Made by a program: the position numbers and the translations under genes. From an uncultured Prevotellaceae bacterium (lineage in GTDB: Bacteria; Bacteroidota; Bacteroidia; Bacteroidales; Bacteroidaceae), in contig ONDJ01000019.1 of the NCBI GenBank assembly GCA_900316575.1, positions 1 to 50,203 on the forward strand: a DNA stretch of 50,203 nt. Reading direction: 5' to 3'. Within the stretch, counting starts at the first letter, position 1. Every line of letters begins with the position of its first letter. The notes beneath the pieces are model-generated. The model saw only the letters and a program-made list of their open reading frames with translations, made no database searches and was not told where the DNA came from. This document shows, one piece after another, positions 7,268 through 16,335 of this stretch.

Positions 7268-10200
7268 TTACCGTATCACTTTCTTACCCCCGATGATATA
7301 GATACCATTTCGGGGATTGACCACACGACGCCCTTGTAAGTCGTAAACAGCATCCGTCCGCGTGGTTGGTACTGAAACAGCGGAGGAGATAGCTGTGACG
7401 CGGTCCAAGTTGATCGTGTATTTACCATTGGTTATCGTTTCTAATGAATAAGGGATAAACACCATGTCGAAGTGCGACCAAGGAGCGGTGCTCGTCACAA
7501 CGTCGTCTTCGAGGAAGAAACCGATGCGCCCGTCTTTCATCAGACACATGGAACTATAGGCCGACATGTGTTCGCTAACGACGAAAGCGGTAGAAGCATT
7601 GCGAGCTTCCCAGTTGCTTGCAAGAGCTTCGGTGGTAGCATAGTCGCTTTCTGAGACAAGAGCTTTATAGTATATAGATACATGGCGGCGGCCAGTGGCT
7701 CCCCAAACGGGATCCGTGAAACTACTGCGACCAGGAGCGGAAACGAGGGCGAGTGTTACGTTCTGATTGTCAGCAACGCGAACAGCGGGAAGAAGCATGA
7801 TATCGCCGTTGCACGCATTTTCGCTACTATAGATACCATTGGTTACACCCGACCCGCTGTAGGTGTGGCGGCGATTGAGCCAAGTTCCTTCACCTGTGGC
7901 GATGTCTGTGAAATGATAGATGTTGAAGTTTCGTCCATTTGCCGCGCGACCACTCATCCAAATGTCTCCATTGGGAAGTTCTTCGCACTTAGGTTCGTCG
8001 CTATCGGTATAGGCAGCACGCTCACCAAGAATGTTCCACGTCTGTCCGAAGTCATCACTGTAGAATGTTATGTTGCCATTTTGACCCCATGTGCCGTCGG
8101 TATTGTTGCTCTTGACAATCGCTGTGAAATAAACGCGATAGTAATCACCTTTCTTATATACCTTACTCTGCAACATGCGTCCACTACCACAGAAAGCGGA
8201 ATAAACGGATGGACTCAGGCCGCCTTTACTCTTAAGAGCCAGCATGGTATCAGTGATATCCTGGGGTTTGCCCTTGACGAAGTTTCCACGAGCATTGAGA
8301 TAACCGCTTTCCCATTCGCCAGTTGTTTCGTTGAGTTTGAGATAGAAGCGTGCCATCTTTACAGCTGAACCAAATCCCGTGTTACCCGCTGCTGCAAGTA
8401 CGAGAACCAGATTGCGCTCGCAGTCGGCCACCATTGCAGCATCTCCAAAAGCTGCAGTGAAGCGACCGCTATTGTCGCCTGCGGCTGCTACCTGCTCGTC
8501 ACCCCACGTGAGACCTCCGTCCTTGCTGACTTTCATCACGAGGTCGATGCGGTAGTGATAGAAACCACGATCGTAATAGCCTATGTCGGCTTCGTTGTAA
8601 CGGAGGTCGTACATAGCAATGATGTCGCCATTGGTGGCACGCGTGATAGAAGGAATGCGATAAGGAATGTCGCGCTCGTCACCATCGTAGGCGATATAAC
8701 GCACTTCGGGGTTAGTCTCTGTGAAGGTTGCTGTGAGACTTTCTGTCTCTGTACTGACGTCGCGAAGTGTCTGAACATTTGAACCACCATCTACGCTAAA
8801 CCCTCCGAAATCATAACCGATCCAACACACGGGCTTAGTCAATGAGAGGACACCTTGCTGAGGTAGGAATAGTGTGTGCTGCGTAGGTGTGAGGTTGTAA
8901 TTGAGCTGACGTGTGGAGCTACCGATAGGGAACGTCACAGCTCCGCGAGCCACGTGGCTGTGGGTAGCTGGGACTTCGTCGGGCAATCCTTGAAGCGTGA
9001 TATCGAGCGTGGCACGAACAGGCTCAAAGAGGTAGCTGCACTTGCTATTTGATTTGGAGATAAAGCCCACTTTGAACTCGGCTCCTGCGGGTGAGCCATT
9101 GCTGCCAATAGGTGCTATGCCCGTAGTCAAGTTCGTCTTATTGCTTAGACACACACCATCTTGAATAATAAATGTTGCTCCTCGAGAAGCGGAGGTGAGT
9201 ATAAGCGGTTGGGTTCCATTGAGCGCTGAACCTGTTGTTGCAGCGTAATTTTCGCCTGCCAAACGATTGTAGAGTTTAAAGCCTTCGGCATTGCCCACGA
9301 GACACCAAAGTTGGCCTTCGTGTGTCATATCCGTGCGACCATTGCGCACCATGGAGTTGTTGTAAGAGAGCGTTTCCTTTGGCGTTACCATCAGGCAGTA
9401 TCTATTGCTGGCTCCATAGGTGATACGCACCCATTTCTCACCATACGTTTCGCTATAGATATCGGTATCAGCTGGAATGTCCTTCATGGGAATCCACAGC
9501 GAACCGCCATCTTCTTGATCCCAATAAGCAAGTTGGTTGCCCTTGCCTCGATAAGCATTCAGACCAAGTTTTGCCGACTCGCTTCCATATCTATATATAG
9601 GGAGTCCTGTTGTTTGCGATGTTCCGTCAACCTGCGCATTGTCGCTTAAGGTCATTGTGCTTCCGAGCGTCCATGCATCAGCCTGTGCAATATCAACAAA
9701 GCTTGCATAACTGCCGCTGCTGACGGCTGACGTTGCCAAGCCTTTTGTCTCGCCTACAAGTTTGTTGTATATCACGAAACGCTCCTGTGTTCCAAGGAAG
9801 CACCAAAGGTTTCCATCGTCAGGCGAAGCACTGTTGGTACATTTAGGCACATCGGTAGCCGAAGCCACACTCCAATGGTAGTTGGCATCGCGCGGAAATA
9901 TCACACGCACCCATTTCTCACCATACGTTTCACTGAATATATCAGACAGCATTTTCACGTTCGTCGAAACGTTCGTCTGGCCGTCCCACTGCAAAACGTT
10001 CTCTGGATAACGCACGTCGTAGTAATCTGTAGCGGCAATCGTAACTGTCGCAGCATCGCCCGTTACCGCATTGCCCTCATAGACGAATGTTGCCGAGGTT
10101 CCGCGACGCGTCTGGCCGTTCCATGTGAAGGTTGTATAAACGGCAGGAAGCGTTGAAACAGTTAAAGTATGTAAAGTGCTAATATCGCCCGACGTATAGG

Positions 10201-10741
10201 TGAGCGTTGCTGAAAAGATAGGCATGAGGTCATAGCGAACACCATTGAGGTACACACCTGGCTCGTATGTTGAGCTATTGCGACACTTTGCGCGCTGCCC
10301 CACCGAGGTGTAGTTGCCGTTCACGGGCGTATTGCTACTCACCCAATAAAGATAATAGGTGGCATCGCCATTGAGCGTCACGGGCGAAGCAAACTGATAA
10401 GTATAGTCGGCTTCGGTCGTGGGCTGCAAATGATTGGATGAAACTGCTATGACATCGCTCGCTGCAAGAGTAGTGTTGGCTGTAGCTGTCGTAGCTATTG
10501 CCAAATAGCTGTCGGTTTGGTCGGTTGTTTTGCTTCCGTTGACCAATCTCAAGGTAATGGCAGAAAGCAAGTAGTTAGTGGCTGTAGCAGGTGTCTTTAC
10601 ACCAAACCACTTAAAACCCGTTGCTTGGTCGTTTGCCGTAACGTCTGTGCTCCATGTCAAAGTGCTCTGTGCAAAGAGCGAAATTGACATAAACAAGCTG
10701 ACAAAGGCAAACAAATATTTGTAAGTAAGCGTCGTTTTCAT
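7268..10741 (-). CDS. Secreted multidomain exo-alpha-sialidase
   Basis: 1157 residues with a signal peptide ending near LFAQS (residue 25). Residues about 265-590 hold two related lectin-like modules that each begin YSETYGEKWVR or FSETYGEKWVR. The catalytic six-bladed propeller occupies about 680-1100: the FRIP-type motif reads YRIPS with its arginine at residue 695, and Asp boxes SKDGGLTW (about 740) and SDDFGQTW (about 895) are clear. The C-terminus YDLQGRRV...NGIYIIGGKKVIR resembles the tail of type IX-secreted proteins, so surface display is likely. It should release terminal sialic acid from host glycans. It lies 120 bases downstream of the lectin-beta-galactosidase gene, with which it would act sequentially. 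No sialic acid uptake genes are visible in the window. Family call strong; linkage specificity unknown. Confidence 0.93.
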   Translation of the reverse strand: MKTTLTYKYLFAFVSLFMSISLFAQSTLTWSTDVTANDQATGFKWFGVKTPATATNYLLSAITLRLVNGSKTTDQTDSYLAIATTATANTTLAASDVIAVSSNHLQPTTEADYTYQFASPVTLNGDATYYLYWVSSNTPVNGNYTSVGQRAKCRNSSTYEPGVYLNGVRYDLMPIFSATLTYTSGDISTLHTLTVSTLPAVYTTFTWNGQTRRGTSATFVYEGNAVTGDAATVTIAATDYYDVRYPENVLQWDGQTNVSTNVKMLSDIFSETYGEKWVRVIFPRDANYHWSVASATDVPKCTNSASPDDGNLWCFLGTQERFVIYNKLVGETKGLATSAVSSGSYASFVDIAQADAWTLGSTMTLSDNAQVDGTSQTTGLPIYRYGSESAKLGLNAYRGKGNQLAYWDQEDGGSLWIPMKDIPADTDIYSETYGEKWVRITYGASNRYCLMVTPKETLSYNNSMVRNGRTDMTHEGQLWCLVGNAEGFKLYNRLAGENYAATTGSALNGTQPLILTSASRGATFIIQDGVCLSNKTNLTTGIAPIGSNGSPAGAEFKVGFISKSNSKCSYLFEPVRATLDITLQGLPDEVPATHSHVARGAVTFPIGSSTRQLNYNLTPTQHTLFLPQQGVLSLTKPVCWIGYDFGGFSVDGGSNVQTLRDVSTETESLTATFTETNPEVRYIAYDGDERDIPYRIPSITRATNGDIIAMYDLRYNEADIGYYDRGFYHYRIDLVMKVSKDGGLTWGDEQVAAAGDNSGRFTAAFGDAAMVADCERNLVLVLAAAGNTGFGSAVKMARFYLKLNETTGEWESGYLNARGNFVKGKPQDITDTMLALKSKGGLSPSVYSAFCGSGRMLQSKVYKKGDYYRVYFTAIVKSNNTDGTWGQNGNITFYSDDFGQTWNILGERAAYTDSDEPKCEELPNGDIWMSGRAANGRNFNIYHFTDIATGEGTWLNRRHTYSGSGVTNGIYSSENACNGDIMLLPAVRVADNQNVTLALVSAPGRSSFTDPVWGATGRRHVSIYYKALVSESDYATTEALASNWEARNASTAFVVSEHMSAYSSMCLMKDGRIGFFLEDDVVTSTAPWSHFDMVFIPYSLETITNGKYTINLDRVTAISSAVSVPTTRTDAVYDLQGRRVVNPRNGIYIIGGKKVIR
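9425..9931. repeat. 27-bp identical direct repeat, 480 bp apart, inside the sialidase gene
   Basis: The same 27 bases (starting ACGCACCCATTTCTCACC) occur at 9425-9451 and 9905-9931. They encode the shared ETYGEKWVR start of the two lectin-like modules. The offset of 480 bases equals 160 codons, so recombination between the copies would delete or add one module in frame. Confidence 0.85.
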
Positions 10742-10861
10742 TGTGCCTTATATAAAAATTTATAGTTTCATCTTTTAAAGTTTAAAAATGCGGCGTTGCC
10801 TTTTAACCTCTGAACTCTAACTACTATAGCTTAATGCTCAACGATAGCAGGCAGGCGTTTG
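10742..10861. other. Intergenic stretch between beta-galactosidase and sialidase genes
   Basis: 120 bases, AT-rich next to the sialidase start, with no convincing TAnnTTTG box and no clear terminator. I see no separate gene here, so the two glycosidase genes may be co-transcribed. Confidence 0.4.
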
Positions 10862-13800
10862 CTACTTAACATAGCGCTTGCCACCGCTACCGATGAACAC
10901 ACCGTGCTGAGGATTGTGGATGCGTCGCCCTTGAAGGTCGTACCATACATTTTCCACTTCGGCTGGTTTCACCACTGTTGGAACAGAAATTCCACTGACG
11001 GGAGAAGCTAAGGGTGTGAAGCGCAATGTGTGGGTATATTCGCCAGAAGAGGGTACTTGGTATTTGCCCAATGTTCCCGGGCCACATGATCCATTGCCCA
11101 CGCCTGCAAAGTAATAGTCGAAATAGACATAGGTGTCTTCGGTCTGTGTGCGATTCCATTGGTGGCTGGTGTTGCCGAAAAGCGTTGCATCGTCGCGATG
11201 AAGCAACTGCATGTTCATCTGCCCCTCAACCTCAACCTTGAAGCCATTGCCACTCTCATCGCTGATGACTACCTCGCGGATATCTTCTCTATTGCCGCTA
11301 GTTTGTGGTCTGAAATATGGTTCATAGAAGTTGGTAACGGTATTGGTATATCTACCCAAGAAACTACCCGTTTTGCGGTCACAATAGTTTTCCCAAGGAC
11401 CGCGTCCATAATATTCTACGTTTTCAAGCGAACCTGGTATGCGCCATTTCATACCCAAGCGACGTAAGCCAGACGACAAGGGGCTATAGGTGATAGCCAT
11501 ATCGGTTTGTCCGTTGGCATAGATGGTATAGAGTATGTTGTAATTGGCACGATTGCCTTGCGCCTCAATCATAACAAGAGCCTTTTTCTTATCGCTTGAA
11601 AGCGAGAAATTGGCTGTCTTTAAACCAATGCCGTTGTCGGCAGAATAACCGGCGTGATAGCCTCTATCGTCGTGGTTTTCAATCCACGAATAGTGGTTAA
11701 ATTCAGGAGCGGAAACAAGCATATCAACTCCGTCGTAGCTCCAGGTTGTAATGTCACCATTGGCTTGGAAAGTCATAACAAGACGACCGTTTGAGAATGT
11801 TGTTGTTTCTCCGTCTTCAATCATGGTCAGTTCTTCAGTTCCATCTGTTTGGTCAATGGTTGGCAACGTTGATGGACGCTCGCGCAATTGTTGTTGGAAC
11901 TGCGCCACGATATGCCCTGCCTCTGCCCAATCGGTGGCTTCGCGGAGGCGTATTTCAAGATTTAATAGCACTTCACAATCGCGCTTAAGGGCTGAAGTAT
12001 AAGGGATCTGCATGGTTTGCGAACCGCCGTTTGCCCTTGTCGTTGGAATATCCAATGTTCCTGACTCAATGGGTCTGCCATTTTCTAACAGGGTCCACTG
12101 CAAATAGAATTGCGTAAGATCCAGAAAGTTGTAGTTGTTTACAAAGCGTGCTCGTTTGGTTGACGATGTATATGAAGAAAGCGTGATGTACTGATAAACT
12201 TGCTTCACTTCGGTCAGTTCGGGCGACCATGTGCGGTCGGCATTGATGAGACCATTGTTTACGAAGTTGCCTTGATGTGGTGCCTCGGGATAGTCGTAAC
12301 CTGTGCGCCATTTTGGGAAGCCATTGGCATAGAGACTACCTGCCTTGATGTCATAGGCATCAAAGATGCTTTGGTCCACCCAGTCCCAAATACAACCGCC
12401 AAGTCCATATTGGTTGTTTTCAATTGCATCCCAGTATTCACGCAAGTTTCCAACAGCATTGCCCATAGCATGAGCATACTCACACATGAAGTAGGGCTGT
12501 TGGCGCCAGTTATTGCTGCTATAGCTCTGCACATTGCTGATCGTAGGATACATCTGCGACCAAATATCGGTGGGGTGGTCCGTTCCCCGATGGTCTTCGC
12601 GGGTGGCTCCTTCATAGTGTATGGGACGGGGATCAATGGCTCGTGTGGCTTGATAAATAGCCCAGTGGTTAATGCCGTTGTCGCTTTCGTTGCCCAGGCT
12701 CCAAATAATAACACTTGGATTGTTGCGGTCACGAAGCACCATGCGCAACATTCGGTCAAGGTATTGAGGCTGCCAAGTGATGTCGTCTGAAATTCCTCGC
12801 CCGTCGCTGGTATGATCGCTCCAGTTCTTATGACATTCTATGTCGGCTTCATCAACCACGTAAAGACCATAGTGATCGAACATGGCGTTCATCTTTGCTT
12901 GACGTGGATGGTGGCTGGTGCGAACGGTGTTGATGTTAGCTTGCTTCATCAAAAAGATGTCGGCCAACATTGTTGCCACGTCCATCGTACGCCCATGTAC
13001 AGGGTGAGTATCCTGAGTGTTCACTCCTTTGAGGAACACGCGCTTACCATTGATGCGAAGCGTGCCGCTCTTGATTTCCACATGGCGAAAACCGAACTTT
13101 GTAGAGAAAGCCTCTGTCTCTACATTGTTGTCAAGCAAGGCGATTTCTACTGTATAAAGATAAGGTATTTCTGCACTCCATAGATTGAGCCCTGAGAGAG
13201 CTTCTATGACAAAAGAGTCCGTACGTTCTAATTCGTCCTGTGCTAATTGGATTTCAAAGTTTCTTTGTGCGATTTGATTGTTCGCTGCATCAAGCAACGT
13301 CACACGCGCTGTTCGCTGAGCCACTTGGCCACGGGGATTTGCTGTAGTAAGTACAACATTGAGTGCCCCGCTGGTATAAGCAGAGGCTTGAAGATTGGCT
13401 TGCAAATAATGATCGCGGAGGTGTACTTGTGGCACTGCGTAGAGATATACATCGCGATGGATTCCACTCATGTGCCAAACGTCTTGTCCCTCTAAGTAAG
13501 AACCATCCGACCAACGGAACACGCGCACACTGACGCTGGCCTCCTTTCCTGGTGTTACGAAGTCTGTTACATCAAACTCTGCATCGTTGTTGGCACCTTG
13601 TGTATAGCCCACATAGTTTCCATCCACCCAAACTTGGGCTGCGCTATATATTCCGTCAAAATGGAGTATAACACGCTGACCATTCCAATTAGCGGGAATT
13701 GTCACGTTGCGACGATAAGAAGCTATGCCATCCTGCAAGCCGCTCTTGAGATTAATGTAGGGCGGATTGTCGTTGAAGGCATAGTTTTGGTTGATATAAT

Positions 13801-15058
13801 AGGGACGACCATAGCCTTTCATTTCAAGGCAGGAAGGTACTGTTATCGTATCCCAAGCACTCACGTCAGCATCTTTTCCATAAAAATCATTAGCACCAAG
13901 CAGAGGATCGGTACCATCGTTGAAATGGATCTGCCAAATGCCGTTCAAGCTTACAAAGCGCGAACTCTGCGGTGTGAGCCATGCTTTCTGATAATGCTCG
14001 GTGTCGGCACGCATCTCTGACGTTGTGGCATAAGGGATATAGGTAGCGTGGCCAGGTAGTTTGTTTTCTTCAAAGATGGTCTGGTTTTGCCATGGAAGTG
14101 GGGGTGCATCATTCACCATGCGAAAACGGAACCACGTATCCTGCGATGAAGACTGTGTGGTGCGTATCACTTTTCCACTACTATTTACAGCAAAATACAT
14201 TTTTGTGCCTCCACTATTGCGAGGATAAGCATAGCATTGGAAAACGCCTTCTTCGGTTGAAACTTCTTCAATATAGAATTGCTGATTGACTTCGTTGTAG
14301 CTGGCTGTCCACTGTACTGGTGTGTCGTGCGTTGGAGCAATGTCGATGGCCATATTGGTGTTAGGGTTGACTATCAAATTGCCATTACCTGCCTCTTGAA
14401 GCCTCCATACTTGAAACGGACTGCTCGCATCATAATCGCTAACTACAAACGTAGCATTGAGAGCTGTACTAATCGCAGATACCACCTTGCCGCTCGTATA
14501 ACTTTCAATGACATACGTCTTTCCCTCTTTGGGTTGACTGGCATTGTCGTTGCCCAAACTGATAAGAGTGAATGGTGTAGCCTCTTCAGCGTTGTCTGTC
14601 ATTTCCAACCACCCCTCTGCTCTTGCAGCAAGCACATACTGCAAATCCTTGCTGCGGAGATAATAGGTTCCATCAGCTTGCTTGTCAAAAAAGAATAATT
14701 GATTGTCGTTGGTGACAGCATAGGTCCATTGCAGCAAGCGACCTGGAGCCGTACCTGAACCAAGCGCCTGGTCAACACCTTTACCGCTGGCTATGCTTTG
14801 AAGTGCAAAGTAATCGCCTACAGCCTCTATCTCCCAATGCTGATTGACAGAAGTGATTGCGGCTGCTTCGAGCAACAGATATTTATTGTTGTCTGTATAG
14901 CCACCAGTGCTGAGGGCTAATCCATCCGCGGTTACAATCTGATAAGTGTGTCCCGTTTCGGGTAGTGCCCACGTTGCAGTGGCCAGAAGACATAGAAACG
15001 TCAGCCAAAGGGTGCGTAGTGTTGGGAAATGTTGCATACGTTGAAGTTTTGTTTTCAT
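10862..15058 (-). CDS. Secreted GH2 beta-galactosidase with N-terminal ricin-type lectin modules
   Basis: 1398 residues. A signal peptide ends near ATATWALP; the start could also be the Met at residue 8. Residues about 35-310 look like two beta-trefoil (ricin B-like) modules with repeated Q-x-W patterns. The GH2 LacZ-type enzyme follows: sugar-binding domain with SCLEMKGYGRPYYINQNYAF, immunoglobulin-like domain, and TIM barrel with GVNTQDTHPVHGR, acid/base Glu 791 in WSLGNES and nucleophile Glu 860 in CEYAHAMGN. A small-chain domain follows, and the C-terminal tail YDLQGRRI...GVFIGSGGKRYVK resembles type IX secretion tails. It should remove beta-linked galactose from glycans, exposed by the neighbouring sialidase. 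The gene begins 30 bases after cydB on the same strand. A paralogue lies at 43115-46630. Confidence 0.93.
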   Translation of the reverse strand: MKTKLQRMQHFPTLRTLWLTFLCLLATATWALPETGHTYQIVTADGLALSTGGYTDNNKYLLLEAAAITSVNQHWEIEAVGDYFALQSIASGKGVDQALGSGTAPGRLLQWTYAVTNDNQLFFFDKQADGTYYLRSKDLQYVLAARAEGWLEMTDNAEEATPFTLISLGNDNASQPKEGKTYVIESYTSGKVVSAISTALNATFVVSDYDASSPFQVWRLQEAGNGNLIVNPNTNMAIDIAPTHDTPVQWTASYNEVNQQFYIEEVSTEEGVFQCYAYPRNSGGTKMYFAVNSSGKVIRTTQSSSQDTWFRFRMVNDAPPLPWQNQTIFEENKLPGHATYIPYATTSEMRADTEHYQKAWLTPQSSRFVSLNGIWQIHFNDGTDPLLGANDFYGKDADVSAWDTITVPSCLEMKGYGRPYYINQNYAFNDNPPYINLKSGLQDGIASYRRNVTIPANWNGQRVILHFDGIYSAAQVWVDGNYVGYTQGANNDAEFDVTDFVTPGKEASVSVRVFRWSDGSYLEGQDVWHMSGIHRDVYLYAVPQVHLRDHYLQANLQASAYTSGALNVVLTTANPRGQVAQRTARVTLLDAANNQIAQRNFEIQLAQDELERTDSFVIEALSGLNLWSAEIPYLYTVEIALLDNNVETEAFSTKFGFRHVEIKSGTLRINGKRVFLKGVNTQDTHPVHGRTMDVATMLADIFLMKQANINTVRTSHHPRQAKMNAMFDHYGLYVVDEADIECHKNWSDHTSDGRGISDDITWQPQYLDRMLRMVLRDRNNPSVIIWSLGNESDNGINHWAIYQATRAIDPRPIHYEGATREDHRGTDHPTDIWSQMYPTISNVQSYSSNNWRQQPYFMCEYAHAMGNAVGNLREYWDAIENNQYGLGGCIWDWVDQSIFDAYDIKAGSLYANGFPKWRTGYDYPEAPHQGNFVNNGLINADRTWSPELTEVKQVYQYITLSSYTSSTKRARFVNNYNFLDLTQFYLQWTLLENGRPIESGTLDIPTTRANGGSQTMQIPYTSALKRDCEVLLNLEIRLREATDWAEAGHIVAQFQQQLRERPSTLPTIDQTDGTEELTMIEDGETTTFSNGRLVMTFQANGDITTWSYDGVDMLVSAPEFNHYSWIENHDDRGYHAGYSADNGIGLKTANFSLSSDKKKALVMIEAQGNRANYNILYTIYANGQTDMAITYSPLSSGLRRLGMKWRIPGSLENVEYYGRGPWENYCDRKTGSFLGRYTNTVTNFYEPYFRPQTSGNREDIREVVISDESGNGFKVEVEGQMNMQLLHRDDATLFGNTSHQWNRTQTEDTYVYFDYYFAGVGNGSCGPGTLGKYQVPSSGEYTHTLRFTPLASPVSGISVPTVVKPAEVENVWYDLQGRRIHNPQHGVFIGSGGKRYVK

Positions 15059-15088
15059 CTCTAAGTCGTCTGTAAGTCTTTTATAATT

Positions 15089-16237
15089 TTAATATTTATG
15101 TTCTTCTTTCGCTAACTCGGCTTTGTCGAGTCGTTTCTTGTCAATGGCATACCAGCAATAGGCTATATACGCAAGCACAAAGGGGATAAGCAGGCTCACC
15201 CAAGCCATGGTGCGCAACGTAAACTCACTGGAACAGCTGTTTTGCAACGTCAGCGAACTCTGCAGATCGGCGGTGCTGGGATAATAACTCGTTCCGCCGA
15301 AACCTACAAGCATAAAGAGAGCCATCACGGCAAGCACCGTGCCTATTCCGCTCAGCCAAATACCTATGCGAAGTTTGCCCTTGAATATAGGCAAACCTAT
15401 TCCTAACAGAACAAGCACCACACCCACAAGCAGAACTGTTGTCACAGCGGGAATATTGATTACGTTGTGGAAGATTTTGGCACTTTCCATTGTCACCACA
15501 CCTGTTTCGTCAACAGCAAATCCATCGGCAAACAGGATTATGCCGAGAAACGCCAAGAAAAACACGAGGAACAAGCCTGAATTGACTTTCAACGCCCTCA
15601 ATAAACGTGGACGCAAGGCGGCATCGCTGATATTGTTCATCATATAGAGCACACCATTGGTGCGAGCCAAGAAAACAACGGCGAAGCCAAGTAGCCAGTT
15701 TACGGGATTGGCCACTGCTTCAAGTCCATTCCAACTGCCTGCCCAGCGGCTGATGACAGGCGTAATCCCTGAACCATCCATTGCACTATGTTCTACCACA
15801 AAAGGCGAACCCGTGAAGAATGTGGCAACTGCCATGCCCAACAACAATGGACCAAGAACGCCATTGAGAATAAGGAATGTGCGGAAGGCATCGCGCCCAA
15901 GAGTATTGCCCGGTTTCTTTTGGTACTCATAGGAAACGGCTTGAAGCACAAAGCTGATGAGAATGAGCATCCACACCCAATAAGCCCCGCCAAAGCTGGT
16001 GCTATAAAAGAGCGGAAAGGAGGCAAAAAACGCTCCACCAAACGTGACCAAAGTGGTAAACGTAAACTCCCACTTGCGACCAGTGCTGTTGATGATCAGT
16101 TCGCGCTCGGGCTCATTATGCGCTAATGAAAAAATAAAGGAATTGGCTCCCTGCACAAAGAGCAGAAATACCAGCAATCCACCGAGTAGTGCTATTAAGC
16201 ACCACCAATATGCTTGCAAAAATTCGTAAGTAATCAT
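15089..16237 (-). CDS. cydB: Cytochrome bd ubiquinol oxidase subunit II
   Basis: 382 residues from MITYEFLQAYWW; the 11 extra residues in frame upstream are out of line with the family. CydB pairs with CydA in the cytoplasmic membrane, reducing oxygen to water with quinol electrons. Eight to nine hydrophobic segments are visible, with family features such as WWCLIALLGGLLVFLLFVQGAN at the N-terminus (helix 1) and the loop carrying WAGSWNGLEAVANPVNWLLG. The C-terminus is charged (DKKRLDKAELAKEEHKY) and cytoplasmic. It follows cydA by 98 bases that contain an 11-bp inverted repeat. The beta-galactosidase gene starts 30 bases later, so transcription may continue into it. Confidence 0.93.
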   Translation of the reverse strand: MITYEFLQAYWWCLIALLGGLLVFLLFVQGANSFIFSLAHNEPERELIINSTGRKWEFTFTTLVTFGGAFFASFPLFYSTSFGGAYWVWMLILISFVLQAVSYEYQKKPGNTLGRDAFRTFLILNGVLGPLLLGMAVATFFTGSPFVVEHSAMDGSGITPVISRWAGSWNGLEAVANPVNWLLGFAVVFLARTNGVLYMMNNISDAALRPRLLRALKVNSGLFLVFFLAFLGIILFADGFAVDETGVVTMESAKIFHNVINIPAVTTVLLVGVVLVLLGIGLPIFKGKLRIGIWLSGIGTVLAVMALFMLVGFGGTSYYPSTADLQSSLTLQNSCSSEFTLRTMAWVSLLIPFVLAYIAYCWYAIDKKRLDKAELAKEEHKY

Positions 16238-16267
16238 AGCTGTTAAAAATATCTTTAAAATGACGGA

Positions 16268-16322
16268 CAACGCATCTTAACCCTTATGCCTTTTGGGCTC
16301 TTTTCATCATGAAGATGCGTTG
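16268..16322. repeat. 11-bp inverted repeat in the cydA-cydB gap
   Basis: CAACGCATCTT (16268-16278) is exactly complementary to AAGATGCGTTG (16312-16322), with 33 bases between that themselves contain CCC/GGG pairing. No U-tract follows on the minus strand, so it is more likely an mRNA processing or stabilising hairpin, or a protein site, than a full terminator. Confidence 0.65.
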
Positions 16323-16335
16323 CTACGTTTTTCTT

